Assembly (NCBI GenBank): GCA_947095585.1
Contig: OX352766.1
Span: 682,001 to 746,000 of the forward strand
Length of the DNA: 64,000 nt
Direction: 5' to 3'
Source of the DNA: Nephrocerus scutellatus
Lineage: Eukaryota > Arthropoda > Insecta > Diptera > Pipunculidae
Of this stretch, positions 24,691 through 35,214 are shown piece after piece. Every line of letters starts with the position of its first letter. Position 1 is the stretch's first letter. The notes below the pieces were generated by a model, which saw only the letters and a list, made by a program, of their open reading frames with translations, did not search any database and was not told the origin of the DNA. The position numbers and the translations under genes were made by a program.

Positions 24691-24915
24691 GTGCCTTATA
24701 GCTCAAGTGCGTTGGTCTTGTGAGCTGGAAGTTCGAGGTTCAAATCACAGAAACATCCTACCTCTCGCGAATGCCTGACCAACGTCCTAATCACTTTTTA
24801 CGAAAAGCTTTTCAACTCGCTTCTTGAATATCCTTTCCTTCCATTTGTGTTCAAAAATATAACACGCACAGCACGAAGGGTCGCTAGAAGCAAGGCCTTG
24901 GGCAAGGCGCCAAAT
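24690..24915 (+). mobile_element. tRNA-derived SINE, copy 3
   Basis: Box A-like TATAGCTCAAGTGCG and box B-like GAGGTTCAAATCAC head, then a 3' body with CTTCCATTTGTGTTCAAAAA, TAACACGCACAGCACGAAGG, GTCGCTAGAAGCAAGGCCTT. Shares the body with copies at 3234 and 10040. It sits just after the 3' UTR of a decayed non-LTR copy. Confidence 0.75.
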
Positions 24916-26399
24916 ATTAATACGAGCCCGAAGGCCAAAGGCGTGTGTTTATCTGTTTGTCTGTTTGTCCACTTGTATATCTTGACTTCTACCAGTTAGA
25001 ATTTGATGGGACTTGTTTTAAAACCATTGTCTAGCGCTCGGCTTGCGATAGCGTAATTTTGATTTATTTTTTTTATTCATTGGGGTAGTTTTAGAAGGAA
25101 AAGTATAAAAAAGTGTTTTGTCATGAAACTGAAGTCCTTTTAAGCTAATTCAGTCCTTAGACTGAATTAAAACTATCCATATAGCGAGCTGCGAAGCTCT
25201 GCCTTACTATCTTAGATACACCTTTCATAAGTCTGCAGAGGACGATGCCCACCAAAATGGCTCATTCTCAAAATGTTCTCGCAAGTGCTGCCTGGAGGAC
25301 TACTCTAAATACCTATATACTTACCTATCTACAGTAGAACGTCCAATGCACTCTTCCAAAAAAAAAAACCTAAATCCTTATCACTTCAAGTAACATTGTC
25401 CACCCGTGGAAGTGACCTAAAGAGCCAAAACTGATTATAATGAAAGAAGAATAAAATAAAAAATAAAACAAACATAGTACGACCTCGGTTAATGCAACTA
25501 GTCCTGATTTTTTGAGATTTTTATCTCTCTGCGACGCATAAGTATCTATATATTTTGTTCTTTGCCCTGCACTTTAAAAATCTGGGCATATAGATGAACT
25601 TCACTAAAGTAAACTCTCCCGGATGGAAACAGGGGCAGTGGCGGCATCAGGATCATCAAATATGTAATTGCAAATTAATTCAATTACCTAATGTTACGAT
25701 TCGGATTAACATACAAATTATTATCCTTACATCTATGTATGTGTATCTGTAATTTAAGGAGCAATTCCCATCTAGGCAACACACCTTACGGAATAATTGA
25801 ACTCATATCGCCGCATCTGATATCCTACTCCAAGGGATCCTTATTCTGCCTCATACGCAATTAACGCAGACAACGACGAGAAAGCAATAAAATGGAGTAT
25901 GGGGATAAGCCCCAGCATATGTATGACGGTATATCAAAAATGTATCTGCAACGACATAATCGCAAATGGCAATTGTGCTATCGTCAGCGGCAATTCCGAT
26001 GTCATTAATTATGAAAGTCTCATTTAGTTGAATGTTCCTGGCAAGAAAATGACAATGAAAATGGCGTGACTGTAGCGTGAAGAGCGGTGATGTGGGTGGG
26101 TGCTTATGATGGTTTTCGAATAAAACGTATACAAGGAAGTAGGTAATGCCATCATAAATGCTCGAAAAACCATTTCATCAAAAGACTAAAATCTTAAAAA
26201 TTGCCAATCAGTTTATTGAAGAGCATTTAAAAAAAAGTAACACTTAGTTCTCATGTAATGTAAATGTAAAAAACATGTAAATCCTCAAAGAACCAAAAGT
26301 ACACTGAATTCCACTATAATGCTAGAAAATAAAAAAACAACCCATAAAAATACAATTTTTCATGTAAATTCTCTAATAGGAGATGGGTATGTGTTAAAA
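24916..26399. other. Gene-free stretch
   Basis: A Helitron-style phrase (GCCCGAAGGCCAAAGGCG, then repeated TCTGTTTGTC) lies at about 24926-24970 but no element could be delimited. The rest holds nothing recognisable. Confidence 0.45.
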
Positions 26400-27350
26400 T
26401 TTGAAGAAAATTTAGCTAATTTTAAAAAAATTTATAGGAGCACCCCTCGGACCTCAGGGCCTCACTCCAAAAACTTTACCATAAAATTTGTCCATCGGAG
26501 ATACACACCTATATAAAATTTAATAAAAATCGGGTTAAGTTTTTTAAAAAATTTCTTGGGGCCCCATGACCCTCCTAACCCTGTCTCCAAAATTTTTGCA
26601 AAAAGTGTTGCCCATCGGAGATACACACGTATATAAAATTTAAAGAAAATCGGGTTATTTTTTTTTAATTTTGGGAGACCCCGGGCCCGGGTTCGTGGGG
26701 CCCCATAACTTTTTTTAAAAAAATTAACCCGATTTTCGTCAAATTTAATACACATGTGTATCTCCGATAGACAACACTTTTTGCAAAAATTTTGGAGACA
26801 GGGTTTGGAGGGTCATGGGGCCCCAAGAAATTTTTTAAAAAACTTAACCCGATTTTTATTAAATTTTATACCCTGGGTCTCGGGGTCTCCAAATTTTTTA
26901 CAAAAAGTTTTGTCTATCGGAGAGACACATTAATTTGAAGAAAATCGGGTTATTTTTAAAAAAAAATTTATGGGGTCTCACGAACCCGGGCCCGGGGTCT
27001 CCAAATTTTTTACAAAAAGTGTTGTCTATCGGAGATACAAATGTGTATTAAATTTGACGAAAATCGGGTTAATTTTTTTAAAAAAAGTTATGGGGCCCCA
27101 CGAACCCGGGCCCGGGGTCTCCAAAATTTTTACAAAAAGTATTGTATATCAGAGATACACAAGTGTATAAAATATGAAGAAAATCTAGTAAAATTTTGTA
27201 AAATATTTGTAGGGGAGCCCACCGACCCCGTGGCCCGAGGGTCCTCAAATTTTAATAGAAAGTGTTGTCATCGGAAATATGTCTGTGTGCAAAATTTCAA
27301 TAAAATAGGACTTTGGAAAGTGGGTCAAAAATTGATCGCAAGATTCCATG
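26400..27350. repeat. Tandem and inverted array of a 110-150 bp module
   Basis: Units contain GGGGCCCCA, GGGCCCGGGGTCTCC, ACAAAAAGTGTTG, ATCGGAGATACACA and AAAATCGGGTTA. Units at about 26530-26690 and 26960-27190 read forward, while about 26690-26870 reads in reverse, forming a long palindrome-like structure centred near 26690. The last unit (27190-27350) is the GAGCCCACCGACCCCG module. Frames over the array are artefacts. Confidence 0.85.
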
Positions 27351-27354
27351 ACAC

Positions 27355-27405
27355 ACAAACCCACAAATCCACAAACCCACAAACCCACAAATCCACAAAC
27401 ACACG
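27355..27405. repeat. (CACAAACC)n-type simple repeat
   Basis: Six or so repeats of ACCCACAAA / ATCCACAAA directly after the module at 27190-27350, followed by GGGCAAGTGAAGTTAATA. Confidence 0.85.
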
Positions 27406-27569
27406 GGCAAGTGAAGTTAATATAGAGAATTTAAAAATACATGCGAAGCACTGCAACCCCACAAACAAAACCACCCCAATCACAAAGCAAAGAAGCGCTG
27501 CTCACAGTGCACCAGCGCACGCAGAACACAGTCATAATAGTATGACATGGCCTGATACCGCTATATGGC

Positions 27570-28640
27570 AAAAAAAAATTGTATGGGTGTTCCCCGACCT
27601 CGTGGCCTGATCACTCCCAAATTTTAAAGGAAAGTGTTGTCATCGGAGATACACATGTGTGCAAAGTTTGAATAAAATCGGGCTTTAGGAAATGGGTTAA
27701 AAATTGATCACAAGATCTGACTCTAGGTAATAGTTTAGGTAATAGTTTAGGTAATAGTTATCTAGGTAATAGTAGCCCTTTCAGGGTCGCTAATATACGA
27801 AGACATTAATCATCCCGAGCCTACTCTAGGTGCCCGCAGCCCTCTATTTATCTTCCGTGGTAAATCCCCAAACCACTCCCGTATATAGGGTAAGATGCAG
27901 CCCCACGGGGATCACTTGAACGACATCATTCATAGAGTGGGACGAAGCAGCTCTTAATTGTTCCCATTTAGCGGTCCTCTCTTTGAGAGTAAACCGTAAG
28001 CCCCCATGTTGCATCCCCAGAACGAGCCGGGTCCTCACCCAAAGTTGTCCTCAGACCGGTTAACCTTACGGTCAAACCTGGTCTGTGGGCACGGACAACT
28101 CCCGTGGTACCAACGCGACCTTGGTGAGGTCTGACATCAATGGACTTAGTTCGTTCAGAGTGAAAGCCCACTTGCGAAGGAAAAACCCACACTGGAAATT
28201 CATCGACCGGAACCTCGAAGCCCATCATTTGTCACTAGGATACCACCTCTAATATTCTAGGCCGCCTGGGATAGAAACTATTCCATAGTGTACGAAATGA
28301 GCCACTAAATACGAAAAGAGAGTCACCCATAAGGATCTCTAAGTACCAGGTCGCTAAGTACGAACAGGTTGCCCATAAAGACTATGCTAAGTACCCGCGG
28401 CCCTTATTAATCTTCCGTGGTAAAGACCAGCACCCCAACCATGTATAGCTTAAGATGCATTTGGAACCCCCGCGGAGAAACGCTTATACGAGAGAGGACA
28501 GCATTAGGTTTTGGAAGCGCTAAAGTCTACTCTACTGGTAAACATCAAGTCGGGGTTTGCCAAATCTTTTGATCAATTCCTAAAGCCCGATTTTCTTCAA
28601 ACCTTCCACGCATGTGTAATCTCCGATAAGAGATGTTTGT
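27570..28640. mobile_element. Unclassified element bounded by inverted modules
   Basis: The left module (27570-27725: ATCGGAGATACACATGTGTG, AAAATCGGGCTTTAGGAA, AAAATTGATCACAAGATC) is present in inverted form at 28560-28640 (GATCAATTCCTAAAGCCCGA, then GCATGTGTAATCTCCGAT). The 830-bp interior has a direct repeat (CTTCCGTGGTAAA followed by GTATA and AAGATGCA) near 27850 and 28415. No transposase frame was found, so it could be a non-autonomous element. Confidence 0.55.
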
Positions 28641-29960
28641 GGGCTATTTTTCTAGTCTCCACACAGTTATACTGTCAAGGTCAGAAATTAACGTGCTAAA
28701 CATACGTTGTAGTTCCAATTCCACTTGCATAGCAGAGGAGGGTGCAGAAAGCGTGAAATGAAAAGTTAAGAGTGCTGTCATTAGTGAAAGAGTGAATTGA
28801 ATTGGAAGTAGCGGATGGGAGATCATTAATGAAAATGAGAAAGAGTGTCGGAGACAAGACAGAGCCTTGTGGAACACCGGCGTTTATGCGGTGAATATTG
28901 GATTTGATTGAATGGTCGGAAAGTTATTAACTAATCCAGTCAAGTCAAGTCAATTAGCCTTATCAATTCCCTGGGGGGCATACATTTCCGATAAAAGAGC
29001 TTGATGCCGGACTCAGCCAAATATCAAGTGCAACAACTTTGGTTTCACCAAAATAGACTGGTACCACTTTTCAGTGAGATATGCCATATAGAACGTTACC
29101 TTTAAGACCCCGTACTGCGTTGTCACTGAGCATTTCACGTGATTCAGCGATTCCATGACCTTAGAAAGTATGGTTGTTAACGCAATGGGTCGGTATGAGG
29201 AAAGATATGACGGTTTGCCTTTTTTTTGGGAACTGGCTGTTTTCCAATTCCTTGGGACGCCTCCAGAAGCATAAGGCGACAGGCGGCGACAATGCGCAAT
29301 CTGGTAGCGTTGACCTAGCTGCGAAATGTGAAGCAAGCAGATTGGCTTTGTCTATAGAGCTGACATTGCGAATGAGCGTTGGAATTGAAGACGAGGCAGT
29401 ATTTTTAATGATCCAGAAATTCTTACTACCTAAGGGATAGTATTTGTCTCAGTTTCTGGCCATAGTCGAATTTGGCTCCTCTAAGGTAGGCATTGCAATC
29501 ATTTCTGACATTTCATTTCACAGTGGGGTTTTGTTTATATAACCGAAGGCATACCTCCCGGTTCCTAGAAGCCTATTTGCAGCTTAAATCATACCAAGGA
29601 TTTTCCTTCGGTTTGATGCACTTAGTCCTGGAATGGTTCTTGATTATGTTTGCTATCGTATCAGAAATGGCATCCACACTTCAATGGATACTCCTAAAGA
29701 AATTGTTAAGGCTATCCCAGTCGGCTTTCTCGTGTAGCCATACTTTTCCTTAAGGAGTTTTCTCTTTAACTGCGCGGTTCGACAACGAGAAAATACCTGA
29801 TACTACAGAATGGTCTGAAGAGCCTGTAGCGGTGTATTTGCTAGGCTGAGTGGTAAGAAACGAGTCAGGATGAGACTCACAATGTCTGTTACTTGAGAAA
29901 AATGTTAATGGCCAATGTTATTGAGAGACGCGATACCTACCCCCTCTGGAACAACCTGTC
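28640..29960 (-). pseudogene. Non-LTR ORF2 pseudogene, same family as the 18-20 kb element
   Basis: Minus-strand, colinear with the intact copy but extending further upstream. From 29880: end of an apurinic-like endonuclease domain (SDHSVVSGIFS), linker (DWDSLNNFF, PWYDLSCK, VRNDCNAYLRGAKFDY), RT (GKPSYLSSYRPIALTTILSK, YGVLK, MAYLTEKW), motif B region in another frame and SFTNDSTL (expected SFADDSTL) near 28790. Deletions remove motif A and parts of the thumb; many stops. It shows the family's full-length ORF2 carried an endonuclease. Confidence 0.85.
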
Positions 29961-31589
29961 ATTATTGGTTTCTGCCAAATTTCGTGCAGAAGAAGATCGC
30001 AAAACTTTGCAAATGCAAATGTGGAAATTTGCAAAAGGAAGGAAGGTAGAAACCTTTCATGTCGCTGTCACCCTTAACCTACTACACCACCCGTACACAC
30101 ACATATGTGCATGCATACGTGTAGTATATGTGTCTGTGTATCTGAGTATGAGATGTATTATAAATCATTAGATGCGGGGATTAAAAAACAGAAAGAAAGC
30201 TGGCTGTGGAAGGAGGAAAATTTCGAAAGAAAGCGTCCTCTTAAGGAACAAACATCGGATATGTTAACAGCAGAAGCACACACACACACACACACACACA
30301 CACAGATGAATACATAAATTCCATCCAAACACACACACACACGCTTACCAAATGATGAAAAAATGTACATCGGGGGTCGCTTATGCCACCCCCTATGTAA
30401 TGAAATGAGTGACTTTGTTGCCGCTGACACTTTATTTTTTATGCGCACGTTTTTAAGGGGTGTGCGACGACGACATTCGCCCAGGATTGGGAGAGATTTT
30501 TTGTCGAATTTTTTTATATTCGCTTTTTTTTTGTTTTGTTCTTTCGCTTCTGGTGCTGGTGAGCGGTGTGATGTTGCTGCCCTTATCCAAATAGCGCGGC
30601 GGGCACATTTTTTTCCCTTTTCTTTGCTGAAATGAAGTTAGAAGGAAAATTGGCATAATCCAGCAGGAGGCAAGGACACTAACACAATAACAGGACGGCA
30701 CGACGACACGATATTGCAACCAACCAACATCGCTATCGTCAAAGCGTTTGCCGTGTGTCTCGGGGTCGCTACGAGCGTGTCATCTGAAACAAAACATTAA
30801 AGGAAGCAGCTGTAGGCTATGAGGGAGGGGCGCAAGAGGGAAAAAAAAAAACCGTCAACGGTCTGTAAAATCACCCTTGCTTTGCTCACTCACCTGCAAT
30901 GTGTGCAAAAAAAAATAGTGTCACATACATTACATTACCACCATGTCACCAAGGACTGAAGTTGGAAATCTGCAATAAATAATTTGTTCCCCGATATGTA
31001 GATACGTACACAATAAATGGACAACATGCTATGTGGAGCCTAACAAACTAGGCCCTCTTAGGTAGACCATCCATCCCTAAGCTTGCAGCGTAATTTGGAG
31101 CGAAGTGTAATTGAAGTGAAAAAATGGAAGGATGGATCATCTTTTAGTCAATCTGTGTGATAGATCATCAAATTGATTATGTTTCCTGTACTCAAGTCGG
31201 TCTTTGAACCATAAGTATGTAAGGATAGCACGCTCTAAGGCAATCTGTACTAGCTCGCCATATTAGTGAAGGGTTGAATGAATGAATACATGATTTCCTT
31301 TCAAATCTCTATTATCAAGCAAGCCATTGGAAAAGCAAATCTGCACTTCAGGACCGTGTAGACAAAAAGTCTCAGAACATACTGCATGTATCTGTACACT
31401 ATTTAGTAGCTGTAAGAGTTGTTACCTAGTCAATGTGTTCGGCATTTATTTCAAAGGCATTTTTATTATAAATAAAGACATAACATAATATAACCTAAGT
31501 TTTGGTGCTTCAAATGATCAAGAGGCTTCAGTTCTTGAGTTAAATTGATCTTCTATGGGTGGTAGGCCAAGATTTTTACATAAAACTGA
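29961..31589. other. Gene-free stretch
   Basis: Contains (CA)n at about 30276-30304 and again near 30327-30341. No recognisable coding sequence; A/T runs near 30840-30852 and 30907. Confidence 0.5.
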
Positions 31590-32160
31590 CTGCAATTTGG
31601 GTTTAGATCGGTTATGTCGACGGAAGATGCTATTCTCAGATTATGTATTCAGATATATGACAGTACCAATGGTAATAAATCTACAACGGCTATCTTTGTT
31701 GATAGGACAATGACATTGATGTTAAATAAAATTTATAATGCCGGTTTAAGAGAAAGAATATTTATCTGGCTACAATCGTATTTGAAATGCAACAGACCAC
31801 GGTTTAAAAAAAAATGGTGTACCACATGGTTCCGTACTCGGCCTTTTTTTTTTCTTGATATATATTAATTCTTTGTTCTACAATCGTATTTGAAATGCAA
31901 AGAACAGAGAGTTAATATGAATGGGCATTTAGCAGAACGCGGTTAACAAAAAAAAATTGTGTACCACATGGTTCCGTACTCGGCCCTCTTTTTTTTCTTG
32001 ATATATATTAATTCTTTGTTCTACAATCGTATTTGAAATGCAAAGAACAGAGAGTTAATTTAAAAAAAAAATGCTGTACCACAAGGTTCCGTTCTCGGAC
32101 CTCGTTTTTTCCTGATATATATTAATTCATTGTTCAAACTCAAATTGAATGGTTTTCCTA
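31590..32160 (+). pseudogene. Non-LTR RT fragment with internal triplication
   Basis: Begins with QFGFRSVMSTEDAILRL at about 31593 and KSTTAIFVD (motif A, then truncated). An internal deletion follows, then MLNKIYNAGLRERIFIWLQS and motif B as KNGVPHGSVLG (expected GVPQG). Then the YLK-to-motif B segment is repeated three times (units starting at 31770, 31878 and 32021, of 108, 143 and about 115 bp). Non-functional. Confidence 0.8.
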
Positions 32161-33232
32161 CATCTGACCAGCCAGCCACGGGCACGCGAAGTTAATATTG
32201 AGAATATAATAAAAGAGAATAAAAGAGAATCGCGAATGGCGTTCAAAATTTGAAGAAATGTTAATTGTCGCAAGTTTGGTAATTAATTTTCTTTCTAAAA
32301 AGCCCAAGGTCAACCTTGTAGCTTGATGTGTTGCGAAGGTGATGTTGGTGCAAGTTCTTTCACTTGAAATGAACGAGGGGATGCAAACATACTCCCCTCA
32401 CATCTTGCTGGGATCGATTTGGAGTTATTTTCAACTCGTTGTGAAACACCCAGCCTCTTCTCATAATTAACAATTGGTACTTCCAAGTACTTAGCTTTCG
32501 TGTTGATTCGTAAATGCGCTCTATGTCAAGTGGAGTGCGAAACACATCTGTGTATAAGAACCTGTGACCACCTAAGCAATCCATTTATGGTCGGAAATAA
32601 TTTTGCATACAAAGCGTTCTATCCCCAGCTGCCCAAGCTAAAGCCAACTTCCTTTGTGTGTGTGTGTTTGCCTCATTTATGCAAAGTCCCGTCCACACAC
32701 ACTCCACGCCACTCCACTTCACTCTACACTTATAATCGCTCGACGTGCACCCACCACCACCAGTCTTTTTTTTATTAATATTTTTTTTATTATTTATTAT
32801 AATATGTATCTGTATCTGTAATGCATCTTCGTCCTTTCTGTTTTTTTTTCTTCTTCTTCTTTTTTTGCTTATGAGCGTCTTCTCTTCCATTTGTCCAACA
32901 AGAAACTGGATGGACGGCAGGCGAAAGGACGTCGATGGACGGATTTAAATGAAACAAAATCCAAACGAGAAACAAAAAAAGAATCCAAAATGAGATTACA
33001 ACTGAGGCTGCTGCTAAAGAATGGCCGGGCAGGCAGGGGGCTGGAAAATCGATTTTCTATTTTTTCGCCATTCTGCAGTTTGATTTTTCCGCAGTCTCTT
33101 ACCGAAGACAGGCGCGCGCTACTTTCCTCCCTCGTTCTTTCTGTGTATCCTTCCGTCGAGCTATTAACATGATTTACAATATTTCTGTTCTTTGCTGTTC
33201 GTAAAAAGCATCATCATCATCGTCATCATCTT

Positions 33233-33265
<33 letters not shown>

Positions 33266-34054
33266 ACCAACAAATACCATCAGGATAACTTGCAGAAGAA
33301 TGCGATGCTTCTTGTGGTGGTGATGATGGTGGTGATGGTGGTGGTGGTGGTGGTTCGGTAATCTTTTCCTATGCAGATGAAGATACAATGAGTTCCTTCT
33401 GACTTGTATAGTGTGGATGTATGTTGTAAGGAACTATGTGTCGGTACCAATAATTAAGGCACCTTTTAAAGTTTACCATCCAGCTGCCAGCTTCTTCCGA
33501 ATTTCTAAATCGATCGATCCTACCGATCATGTGATCGTTCTTCCCTTCGGTTAGCGTTAGTCAGAAGCTTAGGTATAGGATGTGCTGTGATGGAAAGGAA
33601 TTCCTCGACAAAGTTTCGGCGTCTCTGAGGAGATGGAAATCAGGAAACCAGGTTTTTTTTTGTTTTTTTTGTTTTTTTTTTTACAAATGATTCTCTGACT
33701 TCTAACATTTGGGGTTGGTTTTGACTTACATCCAAGCAATATACAAAAACAAGAAGCTTGTCATCATCACCAGCTTTGTTGATGATATTTCTTGCATTCA
33801 CTAATAAGTGCAACATTACCTGTTATAGTAAAAAAAATGTGTTTTTCTGTTGTAACCTCTTTCAGTAATGACTGAGATACATACCTCCCTACATTTGTCT
33901 TCATTTAGTCTGAACTTTCTCGCCTTATCTCTCAAAATTATTCACCCAATAACACAACTCACAGCAGATTCACTTGTTTTGTGCATACAGTAGTCTCGCG
34001 ATTATCTGAACTAATTACGGGAATGTATTAAATGCGCAATAAGTAGGTTACAGT
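32161..34054. other. Gene-free stretch rich in simple repeats
   Basis: GGGCACGCGAAGTTAATATT near 32175 matches the tail of the modules at 24280 and 27410. Simple repeats: (TG)n near 32656-32667, T-rich runs at 32765-32870, (CATCAT)n near 33209-33229, (CAGC)n at about 33233-33260 and GGT/GAT repeats at about 33313-33355. No coding sequence recognised. Confidence 0.5.
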
Positions 34055-34160
34055 GGCCAAAAATGGGTTAACTTATTCTCAATTTATTATACGGTCATCA
34101 TGAATGGGTTAAATTATTCCAAATAAAACATATTGCTGGCAAAAATGGGTTAAATACTTA
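34055..34160. repeat. AAAATGGGTTAAA minisatellite, short left block
   Basis: Three units (AAAAATGGGTTAACTTATTC, ATGAATGGGTTAAATTATTC, AAAAATGGGTTAAATACTTA) of the family that fills 35215-37640. The jockey fragment lies between the two blocks. Confidence 0.85.
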
Positions 34161-34164
34161 CTAG

Positions 34165-35210
34165 ATTTGTGTGATCCAAAAGCGGGATAGTCTTAGGATT
34201 TTGAGTTTGCGAGATCGCCTCTTGTAGTTTAAGAGTTGAGTCCACAACTGCAATTAAACCGGTATTGTCATTCATCAAGAGTAGCAATCGTAAATATACA
34301 GGAGGTATAGTATTGGCCCAAGAACGCTTCCTTGTGGTACACCAGCCGATTTGATTTCTTTAAGCTCCGAATATGTGTCTTTCTCTTTTGTTTTCCTTTT
34401 TCACTTCAGATGACCATGTGGTCCATATTTCTTTAGCTTCTACTGCTAGTTCTTCGCGTATAAAGTCATCATGTTCCTCTGGGTTTGGTTGGAAAATTTC
34501 TTACAGATAGTCTGCAAATCTTTCAGCGTTTTTGCTTCTTGATTTAAGTCCACTTTTCATCTTCTGTTGTTTGGTGGTCTTAGAAGGTACTTTTGAGGGT
34601 ATTTTAAAAGGTCTCTGGTTAAGTTTTTGGGATTCTTTCTTCTTCTTTTCCTTTCTTTTGAATGTATTTGGGGTTCTTTTGGAAATATTTTAGCGGTCTT
34701 TTAGGTGGTCTTTTTGGAGTCCTTTAAGGATCTTCTGGAAGTTTTTTGTGGGTCTTTTGCTAGTTGCTTTTTATTGCTTTTATTTTGTAAGAAGGAATTA
34801 ATTTCAGAATCTTTAAGTTCCTTTATTGTTCGTCTATCTTGTTGGTGAGTATTGCATTTATTTTTATCCTTAGGGACTCTGCTTTGCTCTGGTTCTTCGC
34901 TTTTCGGTAACTAGTTCTCTAATTTTGGACAGGACAGTAGTCCTTTAATCTTTTTTTTATATTTGGCGTGTTATCCCAAGCTGAGAATTGGGAATCTTTG
35001 AATAAATTGCTCAAGCGCTAAATCAAGTAGCTCTTTAGATCGTATTGGTGTGTCGATTTTTTTGTATCTTCTCTTGAAGGCTTAATTTGAAGCTTATCCA
35101 GTCCGTGCGCTTATTAGTAAGAGCTGCGTTACCTACGGTCTGAATAATGCCTCAGGGTCAGTAGGACAGTAGCACAGAAGTGAATGGTCCGAGCTTTGAC
35201 TTTCTTCAAT
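34165..35210 (-). pseudogene. Jockey-like ORF2 remnant split by a GT-rich repeat
   Basis: Minus strand from 35210: end of the endonuclease domain and linker (TNKRTDWISFKLSLQEKI near 35080, ELLDLALEQFIQRFPI), then a GT-rich repeat at 34570-34740. The linker resumes (KNAERFADYL, EIFQPNPEEHDDFIREEL), the RT fingers are deleted, and motif B is intact as AGVPQGSVLGPILYLLY (34300-34355). The FADD motif is corrupted. Same subfamily as 13196-13425. Dead. Confidence 0.75.
34570..34740. repeat. GT-rich repeat inside the jockey remnant
   Basis: Units with GGTCTTTTAGGTGGTC, GGGTCTTTTG and TTTTTGGAGTCC, the reverse complement of the AAAAGACCCCC family. Jockey coding can be read on both sides of it. Confidence 0.75.
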
Positions 35211-35214
35211 TTAA

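Noticed and set aside
26970..27610. Frame of 189 codons starting at 27041
   Set aside because: It covers the GGGCCCGGGG module array and a CACAAACC simple repeat, and has no domain.
27844..28228. Two minus-strand frames of 64 and 86 codons
   Set aside because: They lie in the interior of the unclassified element, overlap, and show no motif. They could be remnants, but nothing supports a product.
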